The notes under the pieces are model-generated. The model did not search any database. It was not told the DNA's origin and saw nothing but the letters and a program-made list of their open reading frames with translations. From the NCBI RefSeq assembly GCF_001276715.1, contig NZ_LIUQ01000027.1:18833-57984 (forward strand): a stretch of 39,152 nt of DNA, written 5' to 3'. The translations under genes and the position numbers were made by a program. This DNA comes from Planktothricoides sp. SR001 (GTDB lineage: Bacteria; Cyanobacteriota; Cyanobacteriia; Cyanobacteriales; Laspinemataceae). This document shows, piece by piece, positions 32,363 through 39,152 of the stretch. The number at the start of each line of letters is the position of its first letter. Positions within the stretch are counted from its first letter, which is position 1.

Positions 32363-35107
32363 ATGCAAAATATTATCCGTGATGATTTATATCAAGTTGG
32401 GGGGAGTCTGAGATCTGATGCTTCTACTTATGTGAGGCGCTCGGCAGATGCTCAACTGTATAATGCCTTAAAAAAAGGTGAATTTTGTTATGTTTTCAAC
32501 TCCCGTCAAATGGGGAAATCCTCACTGCTGGTGCAAACCCGACATCGGCTGCTGCAAGAGGGATTTCAATGTGCCACGGTGGATTTAACTCGCATTATCA
32601 CGGAAAATATTACCTCAGAACAATGGTATAAAGGCTTAATTTTTGATTTGTGGCGAGGATTTAATTTATTTGATAAATTCGATCTAAAGTCGTGGTTTAT
32701 TTCGGTAGATGGCTTGTCAAATGTCCAAAAACTTAGTCAGTTTTTGGAAGAAATTTTAATGAGTCAATTTGCCAAGCAACCCCTGGTAATTTTTTTTGAT
32801 GAGATAGATAGTTTAATCAATTTTGATTTTTTAACCAATGATTTTTTTCCGTTGATTCGCTCTTGTTATAATCAGCGATCGCTGAATCGAGAATATGAAC
32901 GTTTGACCTTTGCTTTTTTTGGGGTGACGACTCCAGGAGATTTAATTAGAGATCCCCAGAAAACTCCATTTAATATTGGTCAACCCATCGACCTTCACGG
33001 CATTAACCTGGATGATGCTAAACCCTTAGCCCAAGGATTAGTCGGCATTGTTCCCCAACCCGAAACGGTGATTAAAGAAATTTTTGATTGGACGGGAGGA
33101 CAACCTTTTTTAACTCAAAAACTATGTCAATTAGTGGTGCATCATATCAAGTATTATCGGGAAATAAATCCTGGGAATGGGGATAATTGGGAAAAATGGA
33201 TTTCCCATTTGGTGCGATCGCAGATTATAGAGAACTGGGAGTCCCAAGATGAGCCGGAACATTTAAGAACCATTAAAAATAGAATTTTAAACAATGAAAA
33301 TCGGGCAGCCAGACTTTTGGGTATTTATGAGCAAATTTTGCAGAAAAAACAGATTAAATTTAATGATAGTCGCGATTATATTGAATTAGAACTAAGTGGA
33401 TTAGTTTATAAAAAAAATGGATATTTAACCATTAAAAATCGAATTTATGAGCAAATTTTTAATCCAGCTTGGGTCACGGAACAACTGGATAAAATTCGGC
33501 CATATTCCTCTGCATTGCGGGCTTGGCTCAAGTCCGGTCAACAAGATGAATCTTGTTTGTTACAAGGTCAAGTATTACAAGATGCTCTTGCCTGGGCATT
33601 GGGCAGAAGTTTGAGCGATTTAGATTATAAATTTTTAGGAGCTAGTCAAGATTTAAGTAAACGATCCGCCCAAAATGCCTTAGAAGTGGTCGAACTAGCC
33701 AGCCAGATGTTGTCTCAAGCTCGGTATCAGGTAAAACAAGAAAGTTTTCAACCCAAAAAACGTAGAATCACTCATCTGGCGATCGCCTTTACTTCTGCGT
33801 TGGCCGTGATTTGTTTGCGTTGGACGGGACTGTTTCAACCCGTAGAATGGAGTCTTTACGATCAATTTTTTAGAATCCGTCCTTTAGAACCTATCGACCC
33901 TAGAATTGTCATTGTCACTATTGATGACGCTGATTTAACCAAAGTTCAAAAATGGCCATTTCGCGATGAAATATTAGTTCGGGCTATTGAAAATATAAAA
34001 AAACAAAATCCCGCAGTAATTGGTTTAGATTTATATCGAGACTTACCCGTTGAACCGGGTTATCAAAAATTAGTCAAACTTTTTAAATCCACCCCAAATT
34101 TAATTGGGGTGCAAAAAGTTGTGGGACGGCAGGTTCTTCCCCCGGAAATTTTGCAAGATTTGGGACAAGTGGCTATGGCTGATATGGTGTTAGATCCTGA
34201 TGGAAAAGTCCGTCGAGGATTGTTGTCTGTAAGAATCTCAGAAGGAGAGAATCAAATCGCTTTGAGTCTAGGAAGCCAACTGGCAACTGAGTATTTGGCC
34301 AGGAAGGGAGTGATGCTGCAAAGAATTGGTGAAAATAAACTTCAGCTAGGGAAAGCAACGATTGTGCCATTTCGACCTTATGATGGCAGTTATATCCGAT
34401 CGCATAGTGGCGGCTATCAAATTTTGCTGAATTTTCGTAGCCCACAGAATAATTTTCACTCGATCTCTTTTGCCGATGTCCTGGATAATACAATTGCACC
34501 GGATTGGCATCCACCAGATTCAAAGAAACTGCCTCTGGAAGATTGTATTATTTTAATTGGTGCGATCGCTGAAAGTTTAAAAGATGTGCATCACACTCCC
34601 TACACGACCAGTTGGACAGAAAGTTTGAATTTGACTCCAGGGGTGGTAATTCATGCTAATGTCACCAGTCAACTTATTAGCGCCGCCCTCGATGGACGAC
34701 CGATGATGAAAGTTTGGAGTGAAGGTCAAGAATGGATGTGGATTTTGATTTGGTCAGTCATTGGGGCTGGATTTAGTTGTCTGATTAAATTAGAAAAATT
34801 TACTTTTTTTTCAACGGTAATCGCAGTGTTATTATTGGTATTATTTTGTTATCAGGCATTCATTCGTGGCTGGTGGGTGCCTTTATTTCCCCCGATATTG
34901 GCAATGATTACCAGCGCGATCGCCACCACAATCTTGTGCCATCAACAGTTAGAAAAACTGCAATTACGACGGATTTTAGAATTGCTCATATGCCAACAGT
35001 TAAATCATCCCACGGCGGTCAAAATTGCCATTCAATACCTTAAAGAATCTGAAAGTAGTCAAAATCAGGAATTGTTAGATAAATGGTTAAAAGAACTGCG
35101 TGAATAG
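32363..35107 (+). CDS. AAA-like ATPase/CHASE2 membrane receptor
   Basis: The 914-residue protein begins with an AAA-like STAND ATPase (about 8-375). Its P-loop [10 protein letters not shown] contains Lys52, its Walker [12 protein letters not shown] (141-151) is intact, and [14 protein letters not shown] and a winged-helix-like end ([19 protein letters not shown]) follow. Residues about 380-460 are a helical linker. A membrane helix (469-489) leads into an extracytoplasmic CHASE2 sensor (about 492-785: [39 protein letters not shown]). Three further membrane helices (about 794-870) and a cytoplasmic helical tail close the protein. CHASE2 normally sits on kinases, cyclases or phosphatases; here the ATPase is the output. 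The start is 18 bp after the second paralogue, so co-transcription is likely. The ligand is unknown. Confidence 0.92.
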   Translation: MQNIIRDDLYQVGGSLRSDASTYVRRSADAQLYNALKKGEFCYVFNSRQMGKSSLLVQTRHRLLQEGFQCATVDLTRIITENITSEQWYKGLIFDLWRGFNLFDKFDLKSWFISVDGLSNVQKLSQFLEEILMSQFAKQPLVIFFDEIDSLINFDFLTNDFFPLIRSCYNQRSLNREYERLTFAFFGVTTPGDLIRDPQKTPFNIGQPIDLHGINLDDAKPLAQGLVGIVPQPETVIKEIFDWTGGQPFLTQKLCQLVVHHIKYYREINPGNGDNWEKWISHLVRSQIIENWESQDEPEHLRTIKNRILNNENRAARLLGIYEQILQKKQIKFNDSRDYIELELSGLVYKKNGYLTIKNRIYEQIFNPAWVTEQLDKIRPYSSALRAWLKSGQQDESCLLQGQVLQDALAWALGRSLSDLDYKFLGASQDLSKRSAQNALEVVELASQMLSQARYQVKQESFQPKKRRITHLAIAFTSALAVICLRWTGLFQPVEWSLYDQFFRIRPLEPIDPRIVIVTIDDADLTKVQKWPFRDEILVRAIENIKKQNPAVIGLDLYRDLPVEPGYQKLVKLFKSTPNLIGVQKVVGRQVLPPEILQDLGQVAMADMVLDPDGKVRRGLLSVRISEGENQIALSLGSQLATEYLARKGVMLQRIGENKLQLGKATIVPFRPYDGSYIRSHSGGYQILLNFRSPQNNFHSISFADVLDNTIAPDWHPPDSKKLPLEDCIILIGAIAESLKDVHHTPYTTSWTESLNLTPGVVIHANVTSQLISAALDGRPMMKVWSEGQEWMWILIWSVIGAGFSCLIKLEKFTFFSTVIAVLLLVLFCYQAFIRGWWVPLFPPILAMITSAIATTILCHQQLEKLQLRRILELLICQQLNHPTAVKIAIQYLKESESSQNQELLDKWLKELRE

Positions 35108-35110
35108 TCA

Positions 35111-36871
35111 TTACCGATCATCTTTAGCTAAGAATTTTTGTAATACCTGGATTAAAGTTTCTTCTAAATTAGTAGAAATTTGCAGGGGAATACTGCCAGA
35201 CCGGACGTGCAAATCTCTCTGAGGAAACGGAATTTCAATCTCATGTTGAAGCAGTAAATGCTGAATTTTAAAATTTAAATCGCTTTTAATCGTAAATAAT
35301 TCGCTAGGTTGGTCAATCCAGACCAGTAATTCAAAATTTAAAGAATTGTCTCCAAACCCTAAAAACATTACTTTGGGTGGCGGAACTAGCAAGACGAGAG
35401 GGTGACTTTTTGCCGCTTCTAAAAGAGTTGATTCGACGACTTGAACATCAGAACTATAGGCGACTCCGATGGGAATATGCAGACGAGAAACGGGGTTGCT
35501 ATGACTCCAGTTAATCACTTCATTTTCCAGAAACCGAGCATTGGGTAAAATAATGGAAATCCGATCTAAAGTACGGATGGTGGTACTGCGAGCACCGATA
35601 TATTCAACAATCCCAGTGTAACGGCCAACTTCTACAAAGTCACCGACTTGAATGGGTCTTTCAAATAGTAAAATTAATCCGCTGGCAAAGTTTTTGGCGA
35701 TATCTTGAAAACCTAGACCGATAACAATACCTAGGGCACTGGCAAGAATGGTTAAAGAACTTAAGTCTAAACCCCAGATTTGCAGCACAACCACGGTGCC
35801 AAGGGCGATCGCGCTGTAGCGAAAAATGACGGCAATTACTTCTTGTGTACCTCGGTTCATGCCCGTAATTTGTAATATCCGAGATTTAAATAAATCTGTG
35901 GCTTTCCAAGAAAGATTTACCAATCCAAATAATAAAAAACCTAAGAGCAAAATATCCGGGATAGAATACGCTTGTTGACCGAGGGTAAGAATTGGTGAAG
36001 TAAAAGTAGTAATTAGAGCATTGACAATCAGATAACTCCATTGTCGAGTCACCGGGAATAAATTGCTAATCCCCAACGCGGCGAAAAGCCAAATCACGAC
36101 GCGAGCAGTGCCAATAGTCAGATTACGGAGTAAATCTAAAGAGTTAATCAGGTTCCGTTGTTCGCTGTCTTCCGTGAGATTTGGTAGTGAAATTTTTTGC
36201 CAAAACTGCCGTAGTAATTTATCTGATAAAGAGTGTAAGCTAATGGCGGCAAACACAATTGCCGCCGAATAAATTAATCCTTTAACAATAAAATCAAACT
36301 GGCGTTGTTGTTTCCCGGTAGTTAAAGACTGCTGAATTTTGTCAGCCCATTCCTGAGCTCTTTCTTGGGGAGTCCTGGGCGCCGCATCACCGGAAGTCAC
36401 AGTCAACAACTGCTGGTTATTGAGCGAAATAATCGTCAACTGATTATTAGATTGATTCACTTTCACTTGTACCGGATTCTCAGAAGCCACAGCTTCTTCT
36501 AATTTCTCTGAAATTAACTGCGCCCGAAGCTCTGCTGAATGTTCTGCTGTATCCGTGACAAAAAACAGTTCTTGACCATCTAAAGTTACTGGGGCTTTAG
36601 CTTTTTTTAGATATAACTCAATCCAATTATTGAAAACACTGGCGATATATTGCCGATCTGAAAGTTGCCCCTCGACGAAGGGCAAGCTAGGTGCGGTTCC
36701 CACTCTGGAGGAAACTAACAATGCATCCGAAATCCTGGGTAGATTAAGGGTCATCCCTTTGGGCGAAATCCATAATACCAGCACCATTCCCAAAACACCA
36801 CAAATTATCCAGCGGAGAAGTCGATCAACTGTGGTCAGCTTAGTCAGACTTCGGTTACGGTAATTGCTCAC
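35111..36871 (-). CDS. MscS-family mechanosensitive channel
   Basis: The 586-residue protein has an N-terminal hydrophobic segment (about 20-40), a periplasmic domain of about 150 residues (60-200), then five membrane segments (about 200-400). The pore helix and beta domain carry LASALGIVIGLGFQDIAKNF, LILLFERPIQVGDFVEV, IGARSTTIRTLDRISIILPN and VINWSHSNP. Larger MscS-like proteins such as this vent ions at hypo-osmotic shock or act in ion signalling. The start is GTG 36871, with AAGGAT about 10 bases upstream. It converges with the AAA/CHASE2 gene with only 3 bp between the stops, so transcripts may interfere. Confidence 0.94.
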   Translation of the reverse strand: MSNYRNRSLTKLTTVDRLLRWIICGVLGMVLVLWISPKGMTLNLPRISDALLVSSRVGTAPSLPFVEGQLSDRQYIASVFNNWIELYLKKAKAPVTLDGQELFFVTDTAEHSAELRAQLISEKLEEAVASENPVQVKVNQSNNQLTIISLNNQQLLTVTSGDAAPRTPQERAQEWADKIQQSLTTGKQQRQFDFIVKGLIYSAAIVFAAISLHSLSDKLLRQFWQKISLPNLTEDSEQRNLINSLDLLRNLTIGTARVVIWLFAALGISNLFPVTRQWSYLIVNALITTFTSPILTLGQQAYSIPDILLLGFLLFGLVNLSWKATDLFKSRILQITGMNRGTQEVIAVIFRYSAIALGTVVVLQIWGLDLSSLTILASALGIVIGLGFQDIAKNFASGLILLFERPIQVGDFVEVGRYTGIVEYIGARSTTIRTLDRISIILPNARFLENEVINWSHSNPVSRLHIPIGVAYSSDVQVVESTLLEAAKSHPLVLLVPPPKVMFLGFGDNSLNFELLVWIDQPSELFTIKSDLNFKIQHLLLQHEIEIPFPQRDLHVRSGSIPLQISTNLEETLIQVLQKFLAKDDR

Positions 36872-36885
36872 GGAGTTAATCCTTA

Positions 36886-36929
36886 TATTTAGTCAATATT
36901 TAGTCAATAGTTAGTCAATATTTAGTCAA
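36886..36929. repeat. 11-bp tandem repeat upstream of the channel gene
   Basis: Four adjacent 11-base units of TATTTAGTCAA (the third is TAGTTAGTCAA) lie 15 bp upstream of the MscS-type gene start, within its likely leader or promoter. Heptamer-like ACTCACTTTTC sequence follows. Confidence 0.9.
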
Positions 36930-36951
36930 TACATTCACAACTCACTTTTCA

Positions 36952-37321
36952 CTACTCACTATACAAGCGGGAGCGATCCATGATGCGATCTACCCGATCG
37001 ATAATATTTCTCAGATAGCGGCGATCGGTTTGCCATAAGCTTTGCCGTTGATAGACCGAGTTTTCTGGAAACAGAGAACTCAGGGAAGTATTGACCGTTT
37101 GCTTCCTAGATACGGAGATGACTTGAGGAATGAAATTGTGTAGGATGATGTCCCAGCTTGGGGTTAACAACTCATCAATGGTTTCCCAAATTCCTTCGAG
37201 GCAACAATTCCCCGAATCTGGCGATCGCACCTCTCTGTACCCATAAATCCTCAAACTCTGGAGAATAACTATCTCCTTGAATTACCGTTTCCAGTCCCTT
37301 GGCGATTGTACCGTTGTACAT
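36952..37321 (-). pseudogene. Possible frameshifted small gene
   Basis: Two minus-strand frames overlap in a way that suggests one broken gene. The upstream frame (37321-37175) starts MYNGTIAKGLETVIQGDSYS and continues PEFEDLWVQRGAIARFGE, a protein-like sequence, then stops after 48 codons. The other frame (37254-36952) reads NCCLEGIWETIDELLTPSWD and ends NIIDRVDRIMDRSRLYSE. The two differ by one base in phase and would join near 37200 into about 120-130 residues. A HIP1 site lies in the overlap. I do not recognise the family, and no ribosome-binding site is evident. It could instead be two chance frames. Confidence 0.4.
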
Positions 37322-37718
37322 AACGATTTTTTTACCAAATTGTCACCAATACGCCAAATAATGTCTGACCTTAGATTCAGATGCAACAGGCTATTTTCAC
37401 TCAAAAATCAAAATGCTCCTATAATAACCACTCTATGCAGCCCGTTTCCGGCAAGACATCCGCCATAAGGCGTATTTTTTTACTTGAATCTTGAAGATTT
37501 TTTAAGCATTATTCCTTAACAAGGCTTAACATTACTTAATAAAATAATTAAATTTTTATTAAAAATTTAATTAAAAATATCATAAGCATAGCCCGTTTCC
37601 AGTAAAGGGCTATGCTTGGCACGGCGTTACCCAAAAAATCAAATCATAATCAAATCGTTTTTCCCGCCGCTAATCCCCATCTAAATCTTAAGGTTAAATT
37701 ACCCTGATTAAATTACCC
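37322..37718. other. Intergenic region, AT-rich
   Basis: This gap lies between the FAD hydroxylase stop and the putative broken gene. It contains two CCCGTTTCC motifs (37441 and 37592 areas), AT-rich sequence, and the hairpin at 37584-37617. No gene is seen. Confidence 0.55.
37584..37617 (-). terminator. Terminator of the FAD hydroxylase gene
   Basis: AAGCATAGCCC (37584-37594) pairs exactly with GGGCTATGCTT (37607-37617) across a 12-base loop. On the minus strand the stem is followed by ATGATATTTTTAATT. It lies about 100 bp past the stop at 37719. Confidence 0.75.
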
Positions 37719-39008
37719 TTAACGTTGGGCTAATTGCGGATGCTTTCCGGTTTGTCCGGTCATTAAACGCAAGGCAAAAATTTTAATCGGTGGTACATTT
37801 TGCAAAAACCATAAACCCAGTCGCCGCATAGGCACCAGGGGAAACCATTTGTTAGAAAATATCCGATCCAAAAAGTCAGTAAATCCTAAAATTGTGAGGT
37901 TTTCCCATTTGCGCCAACGTTCGTAACGTTTCAGCACAGTTTCACTGCCAATATCTTCCCCTTTTTTATAGGCATTGATTAATACTTGAGCGATCGCCCC
38001 CACATCGCGAATGCCCATATTCAAGCCTTGACCTCCCACGGGATGACAAGAATGGGCGGCATCACCAATTAAGGCTAATCGGTGTTTTACATAGCGATCG
38101 CTTTGCATCAATTGCACCTGAAACACAAACCGATTGCCTAATAATTCTAACTCTCCCATTTGGTCGCCATAGCGTTTTTTCAATTCCGCTAAAAATTGGC
38201 GATCGTCCAATTCTGCTAAAGCTTTCGCCTCCGCATGAGGGGCTGTCCAAACAACATTGCAACGATTTCCAGGCAACGGCAAAATCGCAAATGGCCCGCT
38301 ATATTGGAATTTTTCATAAGCAATATTATGATGAGATTTTTCGGGCTTAATTTTCGTGGTAATGCACGATTGCCAATACTTCCAGCCTTTAGTAGAAATT
38401 CCCGCTGCTTCCCGAATTGGGGATTTTTTGCCATCGGCAGCGACTAATAAACGAGTACGGAATTTGTGTAGAGGCGCGTCACTAAGATTGGCTGAATTAT
38501 CTTCAGAAAGCGACCGTGTTTCTATCACCACCGCATCTCGTTGATAATCCACTTTCACCACTTCAGCGGGACAAATCCAAGACACATTAGGGCAATCATG
38601 TAGAAATGCCTGCAACTCCGTAATCATTGGCCCATGTTCTGCCACATATCCCAAGTGATCGCGATTTAAATCACTAGGATAAAATTGCACAATTCCCGGA
38701 TGGTCAGCATCAGAAAGGCGAATTTGGTTAAACTGGTTGATTTTTGGCAAAATTCGCTCCCAAACGCCGATTTGCTCAAAAATTTGCCCGGTCAGCAGGG
38801 TCAATGCATAGACTTGCTGACGGGAAGCGGCTACAGCTTGAGGCTGGGCTTCAATCAACGCCACTTTCAGCCCCGAATCTTTTAATGCTGCTGCCAGGGT
38901 TGCCCCACTAATTCCCCCCCCGACAATAGCAATATCATAGTCAAATCCAGGTTTGGGGCTGGTTGGTTCGGTCAATTCATATGTCACCGTTGGCTGATCC
39001 TGTTGCAT
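37719..39008 (-). CDS. UbiH/COQ6-type FAD-dependent hydroxylase
   Basis: The 429-residue flavoprotein monooxygenase has an N-terminal Rossmann motif (YDIAIVGGGISGATLAAAL, 24-42), the middle motif LLVAADGKKSPIRE, and the second FAD motif LIGDAAHSCHPVGGQGLNMG near 306-325. This matches the UbiH/UbiF/COQ6 family, which hydroxylates aromatic rings in quinone synthesis using NAD(P)H and O2. Cyanobacteria make plastoquinone rather than ubiquinone, so the physiological substrate (a prenylquinone precursor or another aromatic) is open. The C-terminus has helical, hydrophobic stretches compatible with membrane association. The ATG at 39008 leaves a 20-residue non-conserved leader, so a later start cannot be excluded. 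The gene stands alone. Confidence 0.92.
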   Translation of the reverse strand: MQQDQPTVTYELTEPTSPKPGFDYDIAIVGGGISGATLAAALKDSGLKVALIEAQPQAVAASRQQVYALTLLTGQIFEQIGVWERILPKINQFNQIRLSDADHPGIVQFYPSDLNRDHLGYVAEHGPMITELQAFLHDCPNVSWICPAEVVKVDYQRDAVVIETRSLSEDNSANLSDAPLHKFRTRLLVAADGKKSPIREAAGISTKGWKYWQSCITTKIKPEKSHHNIAYEKFQYSGPFAILPLPGNRCNVVWTAPHAEAKALAELDDRQFLAELKKRYGDQMGELELLGNRFVFQVQLMQSDRYVKHRLALIGDAAHSCHPVGGQGLNMGIRDVGAIAQVLINAYKKGEDIGSETVLKRYERWRKWENLTILGFTDFLDRIFSNKWFPLVPMRRLGLWFLQNVPPIKIFALRLMTGQTGKHPQLAQR

Positions 39009-39116
39009 ATCTAACTACGTTTCTTAAGATTGCTTTACATTTCTTTACTATTTTGCCGTAAATTTAGTCTATTCGCATTTTCGGAGCGATCGCTTTTTGG
39101 GGTGTGGGGTGTGGGG

Positions 39117-39151
39117 GAAGAGTGAAGAGTGAAGAGTGAAGAGTGAATAGT
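39117..39151. repeat. Heptamer tandem array, GAAGAGT units
   Basis: Four exact GAAGAGT units and one GAATAGT unit run to the right edge of the window, in the upstream region of the FAD hydroxylase gene. The last unit resembles the GAATAGT units near 396-418. Confidence 0.92.
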
Positions 39152-39152
39152 G

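Overview
The window looks like chromosome of a filamentous, Oscillatoriales-type cyanobacterium. The evidence is direct: octameric HIP1 palindromes (GCGATCGC) are scattered through genes and gaps. Many gaps hold seven-base short tandem repeats (AACAGGG, AATAGTA, TTATTGG, GAAGAGT). The gene content is cyanobacterial: an SbtA/SbtB bicarbonate uptake pair, PxcA, a small photosystem II assembly protein, an HpsJ-like polysaccharide protein, DUF502, and AAA-like/CHASE2 receptors. The genus cannot be assigned from what is visible. No tRNA, rRNA, CRISPR array, transposase or phage gene was found.

Layout. Positions 1-631 are non-coding heptamer arrays and palindromes. Positions 632-4891 hold a HAS-barrel-like protein, a YbjN-like protein, an unknown membrane protein paired with an aldo/keto reductase, and an Rpn-like PD-(D/E)XK protein with a (GLEQ)n tract. 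Positions 5037-12423, all on the minus strand, are a housekeeping block: argH, a small membrane protein, a GAF-SpoIIE phosphatase, ftsY, nusB and a DUF502 membrane protein. Positions 12975-16474 (minus) carry surface-polysaccharide functions: a WaaE-like glycosyltransferase, HpsJ and a fused DUF2064-GT2 protein. Positions 16470-19315 form a repeat-rich patch. In it, a class D beta-lactamase gene lies between two copies of one repeat, followed by a NucS-like nuclease and three tandem 70-bp hairpin repeats.

Positions 19358-23799 hold a histidine phosphatase and then an inorganic-carbon cluster: sbtA, an sbtB-like PII gene, a beta-carbonic anhydrase and pxcA. Together these point to Na+/HCO3- uptake, its regulation, CO2/HCO3- exchange and light-dependent proton export. 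A histidine kinase/response regulator operon (minus), glucokinase and a Psb35-like gene follow. The Psb35-like gene has three direct octamers matching the HLR1 (RpaB) consensus in its promoter.

Positions 28118-35107 are the most unusual block. Two tandem paralogues each combine an N-terminal HTH-like domain, an AAA-like ATPase with an Asn-substituted Walker B, and a degenerate GGDEF domain. An AAA-like/CHASE2 membrane protein with canonical ATPase motifs starts 18 bp after the second. I infer a signalling module in which the membrane protein senses and the paralogues act as nucleotide-binding, non-cyclase adaptors. The window closes with an MscS-family channel convergent with this block, a possible frameshifted small gene, and a UbiH-type FAD hydroxylase.
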